A stretch of 64,000 nt of DNA from Dysgonamonadaceae bacterium (GCA_031253625.1 JAIRVZ010000122.1:1-64000), one strand, 5' to 3'. Shown: positions 9,701 through 19,082, numbered from the stretch's first letter. Notes: a model not told the origin generated them from the sequence alone. Numbers and translations: made by a program.

Positions 9701-10278
9701 TCTTGAATCGCCACCAACGCTGCTTTTGCATTTAACGTATCAAAAACTGTTTCTACCAAAAGGGCATCCACTTTTCCGTCAATCAATCCGCTGACTTGCT
9801 CAAAATAAGCATTATACAGCGTTTCAAATGTTACACTGCGTAAAGCCGGAGCATTTACATCGGGAGAAATGGAGAGCGATTTACTGGTTGGACCAATGGA
9901 GCCGGCAACAAAACGTGGTTTTTCGGGAGTAGAAAACTCATCAGCCGCTTGCCGCGCCAACGTAGCTGCTTGCAAATTAATTTCATACGCTAAATCTTCG
10001 CAAGCATAATCGGCAAGCGAAACAGCAGTTGCGTTAAGCGTATTCGTCTCAATAATATCTGCACCGGCAGCCAAATATGCTTTGTGAATATCTAAAATTG
10101 CCTTGGGCTGCGTGAGGACAAGAATTTCGTAATTGCCTTTCAAATCTGCTGTTGCATCGGCAAAACGCAACCCACGATAATCATTTTCAGTAAATGAATA
10201 TTGCTGAATCATTGTTCCGATTGCACCATCAAGCACCAAAATTCTTTCCTTGATACTCTGCTCCAAGGTTTTATACAT
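6784..10278 (-). CDS. metH: Cobalamin-dependent methionine synthase
   Basis: 1164 residues from the ATG at 10278 (MYKTLEQSIKERILVLDGAI). An ATG at 10290 is also open, but the chosen start matches the usual family N-terminus. Domains in order: homocysteine-binding barrel, about 1-325, with zinc cysteines in GLNCGCG and GGCCGST; pterin-binding barrel, about 340-610 (NIGERTNVAGSKKFA); cobalamin cap and B12-binding domains, about 640-880, with the DVHDIGKNIVG motif whose histidine ligates cobalt; and a C-terminal SAM-dependent reactivation domain, about 900-1164, with RPAVGYPVYPEH. Residues near 970-990 (HFERSEKS) look like a translated interspersed repeat inside the reactivation domain. The start overlaps the acyltransferase gene by 8 bp; metF follows 2 bp downstream. 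Confidence 0.96.
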   Translation of the reverse strand: MYKTLEQSIKERILVLDGAIGTMIQQYSFTENDYRGLRFADATADLKGNYEILVLTQPKAILDIHKAYLAAGADIIETNTLNATAVSLADYACEDLAYEINLQAATLARQAADEFSTPEKPRFVAGSIGPTSKSLSISPDVNAPALRSVTFETLYNAYFEQVSGLIDGKVDALLVETVFDTLNAKAALVAIQDCLAQKSVQLPVMLSVTLSDTSGRTLSGQTLEAFYITFSSLNLFSIGLNCGCGTIQMMPFAQELSQISRFNVCIYPNAGFPNQLGQYEQSPETMVADIETMLKNGYVNIIGGCCGSTPEHIKLIAEKAALYPPRQILNIGPITAFSGWETVKILSKNNFVNIGERTNVAGSKKFARLIRDRQFEEALSIAAKQIEDGAQIIDICMDDAMINSEEAMHEFLNLIASEPNIAKVPIMIDSSKWEVIKTGLQATQGKSIVNSISLKDGEKAFLEKAAYIQKFGAAVVVILFDENGQADTFERKIEIAGRAYRSLKTIDFPPQDIIFDSNVLAISTGVEAHNSYAVDFIKSCKWIKENLPHVKLSGGISNLSFSYRGNDAIREAMHAVFLYHAIANGLDMGIVNPSSLIVYNEIEPKLLQLIEDVVLNKNSDATERLLEYGTNLTQQKSAEIPVTGISNFSADEQLQNMLIKGVSENIEPLLDELLQQYGSPVQIIEKSLMQAMNSVGDLFGAGKMFLPQVIKSARVIKKAVSYLEPLIEQEKLKNNTLQSARKILLATVKGDVHDIGKNIVGIVLSCSGCQVIDLGVMVPAKEIIDAAIRENADIIGLCGLITPSLDEMIRVFDEAKNRNLNIPFMIGGAAASQLHTAVAMADKYEGGVVYVKDASRSVDVVKNLLSVENKENYLKQITADYQKIKQQYEEEQKNKKTVSLETARLNKIQIQWDDEQIIKPEFLGIKVFKNLDIADLIPFINWKEIYHVFAVKNSAEEQEKLRRDCERLLANTERHFERSEKSTHSKNISVRAVIGIFEANAQNEDIIIFEQRKEICRLHAKRSLAMSEKNPSLADFIAPLEYGKRDYIGCFAATTEVFMHTDDEYQKVLVKALSDALVEAASEFLHQKVRTELWKFSHQGIRPAVGYPVYPEHIEKRKIFDILNAEININVRLTETYAIIPSSSVCGLYFANKNAKYFNVPKKI
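7333..7359. repeat. Short interspersed repeat arm inside metH
   Basis: GGATTTCTCACTGCGCTCG followed by AAATGACG belongs to the same type of repeat as the copies at 16933-16959 and 17037-17062. On the metH strand it is translated as HFERSEKS, a peptide typical of this repeat. It lies between two segments of the reactivation domain (RRDCERLLANT and SVRAVIGIFEANAQN) that are normally much closer. Confidence 0.55.
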
Positions 10279-11434
10279 GTTCAAGCGCATCTAAATGGTT
10301 TTTAACCGGAAAAGCATACATCTCCAGTAATTTTTCTGTCAGAAATGGAATGTCTTTGTTAGGAATATTGATTTTATCCAATTGTTGTTGGAAATAATTT
10401 TCTACTTCTTTCAGGTCATCTTCGGTATATTTGGATTTGAAAAAGTCGCCTTTGCCCCAAAGTTTATCATAAGCAACATAGTTGATAGGATAAAAACGAT
10501 AATTCAAATAGATTTCCTTGTCGATGATTGCTGCCACTTGTGCGATCTGCTCATTTTTATCAATTGATTTATCTATCTGTGAAATAAATGGATTGATAGG
10601 CCGACCTATCTGAAAATGAATATTCCCTTTGTAACCGAGAATACCTGTTTCCATATTTTTTAAATCATCGGCAGGTGCTTTTTTATAATCAGGATTATCT
10701 CGTTTTGACTGAAATTCTGCAGCTTTGAGATAGTCGCATGGGTCGAATTCGTAAGAAAGAGAAATCGGGACAATATTTACCTTGGAAATACTCTCAAGAA
10801 AATCTTTTCCTCCTCCCAAACTTAACATTTTCAATACACTAAGCTGAGTCTTATCGTCTGAGTTTTTAGCTCTTCCTTCTCGTTGAGCCAACCATACCGA
10901 CTGTTTTTCTTCATTAATCGCAAAATGAATATATTCCGAAAGTTGTTTCGAAACTTCATATTGTTGGCGAGTTCCTACTCCTCGTTTTACAATAATTCCC
11001 TTATTGAGGCGCACCAATTCAGTAATCCAAGGTTGAGCTAACAAATTATCTCCAAGACAAATTTCGCAAGTGTCATATCCGATATTTAACAGTAAGACAC
11101 AAAGAATAGCGGCATCCAACACAATATCCCTATGATTGGAAATATAAGTATAAGCCTCTGATTGAGGAACATTTTCAAATCCGGTACAATCAACCGACCC
11201 TGATTTTCCGGCAAGTAAGGCAAAAACAGCCGGTTTAATTATCGAGTTTTGAAAATCATATTTGCGCTTAAAAGTAAGCAATAAGGATTTTAATTCTTCC
11301 CAATTCATCTGATGGAGATTAACCTCCACAACTCTTTGAAATTGCGGGTCAGTCACTAACTTAGCAATTACAGATGGTATTTCATCATCATAAAACGGAC
11401 GTATATCGTCAAAACCTTCTTTCTTAATTTCCAT
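10271..11434 (-). CDS. Putative glycerolipid acyltransferase (PlsC/GPAT-like)
   Basis: 387 residues from the ATG at 11434 (MEIKKEGFDDIRPFYDDE). An upstream ATG at 11476 adds 14 residues unlike the family and is less likely. The motif NHRDIVLDAA near residue 118 is an acyltransferase block I variant, and the later REGRAKNSDDKTQ resembles the glycerol-phosphate binding block. This points to transfer of an acyl chain onto a glycerol-phosphate or lyso-lipid at the inner membrane. The family is widespread in Bacteroidota and usually annotated only as acyltransferase. It sits between ddl and metH in an operon-like run, which says little about its substrate. Confidence 0.75.
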   Translation of the reverse strand: MEIKKEGFDDIRPFYDDEIPSVIAKLVTDPQFQRVVEVNLHQMNWEELKSLLLTFKRKYDFQNSIIKPAVFALLAGKSGSVDCTGFENVPQSEAYTYISNHRDIVLDAAILCVLLLNIGYDTCEICLGDNLLAQPWITELVRLNKGIIVKRGVGTRQQYEVSKQLSEYIHFAINEEKQSVWLAQREGRAKNSDDKTQLSVLKMLSLGGGKDFLESISKVNIVPISLSYEFDPCDYLKAAEFQSKRDNPDYKKAPADDLKNMETGILGYKGNIHFQIGRPINPFISQIDKSIDKNEQIAQVAAIIDKEIYLNYRFYPINYVAYDKLWGKGDFFKSKYTEDDLKEVENYFQQQLDKINIPNKDIPFLTEKLLEMYAFPVKNHLDALEHV

Positions 11435-11497
11435 TTTTAATAAAATTAGCCATTTTTCACGACTCGGCATAGTCAAAAATACTTTTTGCCTCTGCTC

Positions 11498-12490
11498 TCA
11501 CTGCTCAAAATGTTCAATAATATCTGTCATTATATCTTTAATATCCATTCCTGCCGCTCTCACTTGTTGCGGAATAAAGCTGGTTTCCGTCATTCCCGGT
11601 GTGGTATTTACTTCCAATAGTCTAACAATTCCTTCCGGAGAAACAATATAATCTACGCGAATAATCCCTTTGGCATTCACTAAATCGTATATTTTCAATG
11701 TCAATTGTTGTACTTCTTTTGTTAATTCGGGAGATATGCGAGCGGGAGTTATTTCTTCTACTTTTGAGGCTGTGTATTTGGCCTCAAAATCGAAGAATTC
11801 GTTTTTACTTACCACTTCCGTAACGGGGAAAACCACTTCTTTGCCTTTTATTTTGTAGCAACCACAGGTCAATTCCGTACCCGGCATAAAGCGCTCGATA
11901 ATCACTTCTTGTCCTTCATCAAAAGCTTTTTTGATTGCCGGCTGTATTTCTTCTTCCAATTTAACTTTCGTCGTGCCACAGCTGGAACCACCGTCATTCG
12001 GTTTAATAAAAACAGGTAAACCTAATTGTTTAACAACTGTTTGGTTATCAATCGTATCTCCTGCACGCAGCAGAATAGATTCCGAAATCTGCACACCAAA
12101 TGCTTGTAAATATTTATTGCAAGTGTATTTATCAAAAGTAAGAGCTGAAGCCAAAACTCCACAGGAAGAATACGGCAGACCGATTAAATCGAAATAGCCT
12201 TGCAAGCGTCCGTCTTCACCCGGAGTGCCGTGTATGGTGATATAAGCAAAATCAAATTGGATATTTTCTCCGTCGAGCATAAAACTGAAATCATTTTTGT
12301 CAATATCAGCTTTTTTATCATTCTCCAATTGAACATACCACTCTCCTTTTTTAAGGATAACAATGTAGCAGTTGTATTTTTCTTTGTCGATAAAAGAATA
12401 GATTCCCTTGGCACTTTTCAGGGAAACAACAATTTCGGAAGAATCACCTCCGGCCACAATAGCTATATTTTTCCTCAATTCATAATTCAT
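11498..12490 (-). CDS. ddl: D-alanine--D-alanine ligase
   Basis: 330 residues. ATP-grasp enzyme that joins two D-alanines for the peptidoglycan stem peptide in the cytoplasm. Visible are the N-terminal NIAIVAGGDSSE, ITIHGTPGEDGRLQGYFDL (substrate loop), the ATP-binding LPVFIKPNDGGSSCGTTKV, ERFMPGTELTCGCY, and the metal-binding end RLLEVNTTPGMTETSFIPQQ. The length is normal for Ddl. The start codon overlaps the rluD stop by 4 bp. Its neighbour upstream is a PASTA protein, also linked to the cell wall. Confidence 0.95.
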   Translation of the reverse strand: MNYELRKNIAIVAGGDSSEIVVSLKSAKGIYSFIDKEKYNCYIVILKKGEWYVQLENDKKADIDKNDFSFMLDGENIQFDFAYITIHGTPGEDGRLQGYFDLIGLPYSSCGVLASALTFDKYTCNKYLQAFGVQISESILLRAGDTIDNQTVVKQLGLPVFIKPNDGGSSCGTTKVKLEEEIQPAIKKAFDEGQEVIIERFMPGTELTCGCYKIKGKEVVFPVTEVVSKNEFFDFEAKYTASKVEEITPARISPELTKEVQQLTLKIYDLVNAKGIIRVDYIVSPEGIVRLLEVNTTPGMTETSFIPQQVRAAGMDIKDIMTDIIEHFEQ

Positions 12491-13554
12491 AATTCATAAT
12501 TATTTTTAAATCCTCTCCATTTTTCAATTAAAAGGCTCATATCGACAGGTATTTCCGAACCAAAGAACATTTCTTCTCCGGTGCGAGGATGTCTGAATCC
12601 CAATGTTTTAGCATGTAATGCCTGACGGGGACAAATTTCAAAACAGTTCTTAATATATTGTTTGTATTTTGTATGCGTAGTTCCTTTCAGTATTTCGTTT
12701 CCTCCATAGCGGGAATCGTTGAAAAGCGTATGACCAATGTATTTCAGATGTACGCGAATTTGATGGGTTCGTCCGGTTTCCAAACGGCATTCAATCAAGG
12801 TAACATACCCCAATCGCTCTAAAACCTTGTAGTGAGTAACGGCAGGTTTTCCGTGGTCTCCTTCAGGAAAAACAGACATTAACATCCGGTCTTTCAAATC
12901 GCGTCCAATATTTCCTTCAATAGTTCCTTCATCTTCCTTGATGATTCCCCACACAAGTGCAATATATCTTCGTTGAGTGGTTTTATTGAAGAATTGCAGT
13001 CCTAAATTTGTTTTGGCATCAGGAGTTTTGGCTACAACTAACAGACCCGAAGTGTCTTTATCTATCCGGTGCACCAAACCCAATCGAGGGTCTTTGACAT
13101 CATATTTGGGATTACCTTTTAAATGCCAAGCGATAGCGTTGACAAGCGTTCCGGTATAGTTTCCATGCCCGGGATGAACCACCAATCTGGCAGGTTTATT
13201 GATAACCATCAGGTCATCGTCTTCATAAACAATATTTAAAGGAATATTTTCGGGAATTATCTCTAACTCGCGACGTGGACGGTCCATCACAACCGTAACA
13301 ACATCGCCCGGTTTTACCTTATAATTCGATTTAACAGGATTGTTGTTGACTAATATATAGCTGGCATCAGCAGCTTGTTGAACGCGATTGCGCGAAACAC
13401 CTTCAATTCTGTCATGAAGAAATTTATCTACGCGGAGTAAGTTTTGTCCTTTATCGGCAATGAATCGAAAATGCTCATAAAGTTCAGGCGAATCTGTTAA
13501 ATCGTCAGATTCCTGCCAGTCATCATCAGCTATATCTTGCAATAAATCTGTCAT
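12487..13554 (-). CDS. rluD: Large-subunit rRNA pseudouridine synthase, RluD family
   Basis: 355 residues. An S4 RNA-binding domain (about residues 38-100, LLRVDKFLHDRIEGVSRN) precedes the RluA/RluD catalytic domain with the signature LVHRIDKDTSGLLVVAKT; the aspartate of RIDKDTSG is the catalytic residue. LETGRTHQIRVHLKYIGH is the other conserved block. It isomerises uridines in 23S rRNA; the exact positions are inferred from the family (helix 69 for RluD). An acidic N-terminal extension of about 30 residues precedes the S4 domain, as in other Bacteroidota. It overlaps ddl by 4 bp and starts 4 bp after the PASTA gene. Confidence 0.92.
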   Translation of the reverse strand: MTDLLQDIADDDWQESDDLTDSPELYEHFRFIADKGQNLLRVDKFLHDRIEGVSRNRVQQAADASYILVNNNPVKSNYKVKPGDVVTVVMDRPRRELEIIPENIPLNIVYEDDDLMVINKPARLVVHPGHGNYTGTLVNAIAWHLKGNPKYDVKDPRLGLVHRIDKDTSGLLVVAKTPDAKTNLGLQFFNKTTQRRYIALVWGIIKEDEGTIEGNIGRDLKDRMLMSVFPEGDHGKPAVTHYKVLERLGYVTLIECRLETGRTHQIRVHLKYIGHTLFNDSRYGGNEILKGTTHTKYKQYIKNCFEICPRQALHAKTLGFRHPRTGEEMFFGSEIPVDMSLLIEKWRGFKNNYEL

Positions 13555-13558
13555 AGAA

Positions 13559-14182
13559 TCAATTTAACCAAGACTCATCTACAGAAACATCAGAATTCGG
13601 TACGATAAAATTTTCGTAGAAATCTTCCATATCTTGTGATCCTCCGTCGCTAACCAAAAGTATGAGTTTACTGTCAAGAGGCAGTCGCTCTCCGGCATTT
13701 ACCTTTCGTCCTTTGTGTTCCAAACCTATAACCAAATCCTTCCATGGAGCCGGAATGCGTTTTATCTGAATATTTTTAAATTCAACGGCATTTAATTTGG
13801 CAATAGCTTGTCGCAACGATTGGTCTTTTACGTCCGGAATTATAGATGTGCGCGAAGAATAGGCATTGATAGTTATGTAAATATTCCTTTGCTCTTTGAC
13901 TTTCGTCCCTGCCGTAGGAACAGTTTCGATGATACTGCCCGGTTTTACACCTTTATTGTAGACAGAGTCAACCACTTCATATCTCAAGTTGCTATTGTTG
14001 AAAAAGGCAGCGGCTTCCAACACGCTAAGTCCTTTGACATCAGGAACAACAACTGCCTGTCCATGACGGGTGTATTTATTCAACCACCATTTCAAACCGG
14101 AGAAAAGAACGATGCTGACAAGAATCGCAAAAAATATATTTTTAACGAAGATGTTGTTTTTTAAGAAATTCCAGATTTTCAT
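13559..14182 (-). CDS. Membrane-anchored protein with two PASTA domains
   Basis: 207 residues. One N-terminal membrane helix (about residues 15-34, IFFAILVSIVLFSGLKWWL) is followed by a periplasmic part with two PASTA repeats: about 41-108 (VVVPDVKGLSVLEAAAFF, then VPTAGTKVKEQRNIYITI) and about 112-185 (IPDVKDQSLRQAIAKL, then AGERLPLDSKLILLVSDG). PASTA domains bind peptidoglycan or beta-lactams in kinases and penicillin-binding proteins. Here there is no kinase or transpeptidase domain, which is usual for the small Bacteroidota version. First gene of a run with rluD and ddl. The promoter lies upstream, and a 99-bp inverted repeat occupies most of the leader. Confidence 0.9.
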   Translation of the reverse strand: MKIWNFLKNNIFVKNIFFAILVSIVLFSGLKWWLNKYTRHGQAVVVPDVKGLSVLEAAAFFNNSNLRYEVVDSVYNKGVKPGSIIETVPTAGTKVKEQRNIYITINAYSSRTSIIPDVKDQSLRQAIAKLNAVEFKNIQIKRIPAPWKDLVIGLEHKGRKVNAGERLPLDSKLILLVSDGGSQDMEDFYENFIVPNSDVSVDESWLN

Positions 14183-14205
14183 TGTTGCTAAATATTAGTT
14201 AGTTT

Positions 14206-14304
14206 TACCCCTAAATCCCCTAAAGGGGACTTCAATTTCTGAAAAAACCGAAACAACTATGGTCTTTTACGCACTCCAAGTCCCCTTTAGGGGATTTAGG
14301 GGTA
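14206..14304. repeat. 99-bp inverted repeat in the leader of the PASTA-rluD-ddl operon
   Basis: Perfect 27-bp arms at 14206-14232 and 14278-14304, separated by 45 bp. Each arm contains CCCCTAAATCCCCTAAAGGG or its complement. The element lies between the promoter (14312-14342) and the ATG (14182), so it would fold in the 5' untranslated RNA. The sequence type looks like a dispersed repeat and not a gene-specific regulator. Confidence 0.85.
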
Positions 14305-14311
14305 GATGGGG

Positions 14312-14342
14312 CAAAGGTAATAAAAAAGGGATAATCTTCAAA
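14312..14342 (-). promoter_or_regulatory. Promoter of the PASTA-rluD-ddl-metH-metF run
   Basis: On the minus strand TTTG (TTG core = complement of 14339-14341), 19 bp, then TACCTTTG (complement of 14312-14319). It overlaps the terminator of rpmH. The predicted leader is about 125 nt. Confidence 0.65.
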
Positions 14343-14354
14343 AGCTTATCCCCT
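14322..14354 (-). terminator. Terminator of rpmH
   Basis: On the minus strand GGGATAA (14346-14352) pairs with TTATCCC (14328-14334) around an 11-nt loop, then TTTTTT (complement of 14322-14327). It follows the rpmH stop at 14379 by about 25 nt. Confidence 0.7.
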
Positions 14355-14378
14355 TCTTATTTGTTTGTTACTCCGAAA

Positions 14379-14531
14379 TTATCCGACATATTCATCAGAT
14401 ACCGTTAATTTTTTTCTTCCTTTGGCACGGCGAGAAGCTAATACTCTGCGACCATTAGCGGTTTCCATTCTTGAACGAAAGCCGTGTTTGTTTTTTCTTT
14501 TCCTGTTGGATGGTTGGAATGTACGTTTCAT
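14379..14531 (-). CDS. rpmH: 50S ribosomal protein L34
   Basis: A 50-residue gene. The translation starts [20 protein letters not shown] and continues with [20 protein letters not shown] and a short acidic tail [10 protein letters not shown]. The first 44 residues are a textbook L34: KRTFQPS, then HGFRxRM and GRRVLxxRRxKGR. L34 is a small basic protein on the solvent side of the large subunit. It stands alone with its own promoter and terminator. The usual rnpA or dnaA neighbours are not here, which is normal in Bacteroidota. Confidence 0.97.
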   Translation of the reverse strand: MKRTFQPSNRKRKNKHGFRSRMETANGRRVLASRRAKGRKKLTVSDEYVG

Positions 14532-14576
14532 GACGTTATACTTGTTTTATTGTTATTTCAAAATCTATTCGGGGTG

Positions 14577-14607
14577 CAAAGATAATATTTATTTTTCAAT
14601 TTGCAAA
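14577..14607 (-). promoter_or_regulatory. Promoter of rpmH
   Basis: On the minus strand TTTG (complement of 14604-14607), 19 bp, then TATCTTTG (complement of 14577-14584), an excellent match to the Bacteroidota consensus. The leader is about 40 nt. Confidence 0.75.
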
Positions 14608-14621
14608 TTTTTATTTCAAGA

Positions 14622-14651
14622 TTGTTTTCTACCTTTTTTATACTACCTTTG
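14622..14651 (+). promoter_or_regulatory. Promoter of the FkbM methyltransferase-ahcY pair
   Basis: TTG at 14622-14624, 19 bp, then TACCTTTG at 14644-14651. It is divergent from the rpmH promoter, with the two -33 regions about 15 bp apart. The ATG is at 14698. Confidence 0.7.
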
Positions 14652-14697
14652 CACTCAATAAATATAAATGGATGAATACTTTAATATGAAGTAAATT

Positions 14698-16928
<2,231 letters not shown>

Positions 16929-16932
16929 GATT

Positions 16933-16959
16933 GGATTCTTCACTGCGTTCGGAATGACA
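16933..16959. repeat. Interspersed repeat arm downstream of ahcY
   Basis: GGATTCTTCACTGCGTTCGG followed by AATGACA; same type as 7333-7359. It lies in opposite orientation to 17037-17062, so the pair could form a large imperfect stem around the ahcY terminator. Confidence 0.55.
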
Positions 16960-16980
16960 ATACTCCTTGAGAGGGCATGA

Positions 16981-17023
16981 TAGAGGAGATGGCGGCCTTG
17001 CCGCCGTCTCCTCTATTTTTTTC
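16981..17023 (+). terminator. Terminator of ahcY
   Basis: A 15-bp stem with one G-U pair (16981-16995 with 17001-17015), a short loop and TTTTTTT at 17016-17022. It contains GGCGGCCTTGCCGCC at its tip. It lies 52 bp past the ahcY stop. Confidence 0.85.
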
Positions 17024-17036
17024 CGTAGTTTCTGCC

Positions 17037-17062
17037 GTCATTTCAAGCAAAGCGAGAAACCT
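17037..17062. repeat. Interspersed repeat arm upstream of the ORF6N gene
   Basis: GTCATTTCAAGCAAAGCGAG followed by AAACC; the reverse-oriented partner of 16933-16959. Confidence 0.5.
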
Positions 17063-17146
17063 CCTTCCAAAATAGTAAAGTAATATTTGGAGTTTCCCAA
17101 ATTGTTCTTTATTTTTGCCTCAATTTATTAATCAAAATAAAAAATT

Positions 17147-17767
17147 ATGAACCAAACAAAATCCACTGAGATTCAAGTTATCCCCAAGGAATTACAGATT
17201 ATTCAAGACAAGATTTATGAAATTCGTGGCTACAGAGTAATGTTAGACTTTGACATAGCCGAGTTATATGGTACAGAAACTAAACGTCTGAAAGAACAAG
17301 TAAGGCGTAATATCGAAAGATTTCCGGATGATTTTATGTTTGAGATTACTCGAGAAGAATATAATTCTCTAAGGTCGCAAATTGCGTCCTTAGAAATTGG
17401 TCGAGGAAAATGTTCTAAATATCTGCCTTTTGCATTTACAGAACAAGGTGTTACAATGTTATCATCTGTTCTAAATAGTAAACCTGCAATAACTACAAAT
17501 ATTAAAATTATGCGTGCCTTTGTCGCAGTGCGTCAACTTGTATTAAATCCACCTGTAAACGAAACAAAAGAGTTGCAAAACGAAGTTCGAGAATTGAAAC
17601 AATATATCGAAGATGTATTCACAGACTACAACGACATTAACGAAGATACCCGTATGCAATTGGAACTAATCAATGAAACATTAGCAGAATTACAGAATAA
17701 AAACAGAGAACTCAACAAGCCGAGAAGACCAATAGGTTACCAATACTGCCATGCTGCACAAGAATAG
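17147..17767 (+). CDS. ORF6N domain protein
   Basis: 206 residues. The N-terminal ORF6N domain (about 15-125) has the family blocks YEIRGYRVMLDFDIAELYGT, RNIERFPDDFMFEITREE and YLPFAFTEQGVTMLSSVL. The C-terminal part (about 140-195) looks coiled coil (ELQNEVRELKQYIEDVF) and ends GYQYCHAAQE. ORF6N domains were first described in phage and baculovirus DNA-binding proteins; the function of the chromosomal Bacteroidota copies is not established. Residues 74-83 (SLRSQIASLE) are encoded by a near-perfect 27-bp DNA palindrome. A second copy of the family is at 41176-41700 in the suf cluster. No phage genes are adjacent. Confidence 0.88.
   Translation: MNQTKSTEIQVIPKELQIIQDKIYEIRGYRVMLDFDIAELYGTETKRLKEQVRRNIERFPDDFMFEITREEYNSLRSQIASLEIGRGKCSKYLPFAFTEQGVTMLSSVLNSKPAITTNIKIMRAFVAVRQLVLNPPVNETKELQNEVRELKQYIEDVFTDYNDINEDTRMQLELINETLAELQNKNRELNKPRRPIGYQYCHAAQE
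17368..17394. repeat. Palindrome inside the first ORF6N gene
   Basis: Arms TCTAAGGTCGCAA (17368-17380) and TTGCGTCCTTAGA (17382-17394) around a single A; 12 of 13 positions pair. It is the same size and design as the palindromes in the YhcG gene at 56970-57086. Confidence 0.8.
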
Positions 17768-17823
17768 CTCAGATAAACAAAAAATAACACCGAAATTCGT
17801 GGCTAAATTTTAAATAGAATGAT

Positions 17824-17831
17824 TACCTTTG
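17824..17831 (+). promoter_or_regulatory. Promoter -7 box of fba
   Basis: TACCTTTG followed by C, with a weak -33 region about 21 bp upstream. The fba ATG is at 17880, giving a leader of about 45 nt. Confidence 0.5.
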
Positions 17832-17879
17832 CAGCGAAATTTTTAAAGCGGCAATTATTAATTACTAAAATACAAAGCA

Positions 17880-18872
17880 ATGGTAAATTACAAAGAATTA
17901 GGATTGGTAAACACCAAAGAAATCTTCAAAAAAGCCATCGATGGCAAGTATGCAATTCCTGCATTCAATTTCAATAACATGGAACAGATGCAAGCAATTA
18001 TCCAAGCTTGCGTGGAAGAAAAATCACCTGTGATTCTACAAGTTTCAAGCGGTGCTCGTAAATACGCAAACCAAACATTGTTGCGTTACATGGCTCAAGG
18101 TGCTGTTGAATATGCCAAAGAATTAGGATATGCAATTCCTGTTGTTCTTCACTTAGATCATGGCGATAGCTTTGAATTATGTAAAGACTGTATCGATATG
18201 GGATTCTCTTCCGTAATGATCGACGGTTCTCATCATTCATACGAAGACAATATCGCTTTAACCCGTAAGGTTGTAGAATATGCTCATGCACACGGAGTAA
18301 CCGTAGAAGGAGAATTAGGAGTATTGGCAGGTATCGAAGACGATGTTGTTGCAGAACACCATACTTATACTCAACCGGAAGAAGTTGAAGATTTCGTTAA
18401 AAAAACAGGCGTTGATTCTTTGGCAATTTCAATCGGGACTTCTCACGGTGCCAACAAGTTCACTCCCGAACAATGCACACGCGATGCTAATGGCGTATTG
18501 ATTCCGCCTCCATTGCGCTTTGACATCCTCGAAGAAATTGAAAAAAGAATACCGGGTTTCCCAATCGTATTACACGGAGCATCTTCTGTTCCTCAAGATT
18601 TGGTTGCTATCATCAATAAATACGGTGGAGCTATGAAAGATGCTATCGGTATTCCTGAAGACGAATTGCGCAAAGCTGCTTCTTCTGCTGTATGTAAAAT
18701 CAATATCGACTCCGACGGTCGTATCGCAATGACTGCTGCTGTTCGCGAAGTGCTTGCAACACAACCTGCTGAATTCGACCCAAGAAAATATTTAGGTCCG
18801 GCTCGCGACGGTTTGAAAAAACTTTACAAACACAAAGTTGTAAATGTTTTGGGTAGCGCAGGTAAAGCATAA
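17880..18872 (+). CDS. fba: Class II fructose-bisphosphate aldolase
   Basis: 330 residues. Zinc enzyme of glycolysis and gluconeogenesis that interconverts fructose 1,6-bisphosphate with glyceraldehyde 3-phosphate and dihydroxyacetone phosphate. Class II signatures: VVLHLDHGDSFELCKDCID (zinc histidine and catalytic aspartate), GFSSVMIDGSHHSYEDNI, VEGELGVLAG, the zinc histidines in SHGANKF, and VLHGASSVPQ. Length is typical. It is a single-gene unit with its own promoter, followed at once by a 95-nt palindrome. Confidence 0.96.
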   Translation: MVNYKELGLVNTKEIFKKAIDGKYAIPAFNFNNMEQMQAIIQACVEEKSPVILQVSSGARKYANQTLLRYMAQGAVEYAKELGYAIPVVLHLDHGDSFELCKDCIDMGFSSVMIDGSHHSYEDNIALTRKVVEYAHAHGVTVEGELGVLAGIEDDVVAEHHTYTQPEEVEDFVKKTGVDSLAISIGTSHGANKFTPEQCTRDANGVLIPPPLRFDILEEIEKRIPGFPIVLHGASSVPQDLVAIINKYGGAMKDAIGIPEDELRKAASSAVCKINIDSDGRIAMTAAVREVLATQPAEFDPRKYLGPARDGLKKLYKHKVVNVLGSAGKA

Positions 18873-18876
18873 TCCC

Positions 18877-18971
18877 TGTATTTGGAAAATCCAGAACGGA
18901 TTCAATTTTGGTAGCCCGACGTTTTACGTCGGGCTACCAAAATTGAATCCGTTCTGGATTTTCCAAATGCA
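18877..18971. repeat. 95-nt near-perfect palindrome after fba
   Basis: Arms of 43 bp (18880-18922 and 18926-18968) pair without a single mismatch around a 3-nt centre (TTT); one T/G mismatch and two more pairs extend it to 18877-18971. The tip is GTAGCCCGACG followed by TTTTA and CGTCGGGCTAC. It starts 4 bp after the fba stop. It may serve as a transcript end or a 3' stabiliser; no T tract follows, so a simple terminator is less likely. Confidence 0.9.
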
Positions 18972-19027
18972 AGATTTTGTTAGCGAACCGAAACTGACAC
19001 TTAAATATTAAAAATATAATTAAATTA

Positions 19028-19057
19028 TTGATTTATTCGAAAATATGTATATCTTTG
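19028..19057 (+). promoter_or_regulatory. Promoter of the Uma2-like gene
   Basis: TTG at 19028-19030, 19 bp, TATCTTTG at 19050-19057. The ATG follows at 19083. It probably also serves the radical SAM gene 11 bp downstream of the Uma2-like gene. Confidence 0.65.
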
Positions 19058-19082
19058 TGCTTGTATAATAAAAGAATAAAAA

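Noticed and set aside
14183-14378. Riboswitch or T-box in the leader before the PASTA-metH run
   Set aside because: The structure is explained by a dispersed inverted repeat with symmetric arms; no SAM or cobalamin riboswitch core was recognised.
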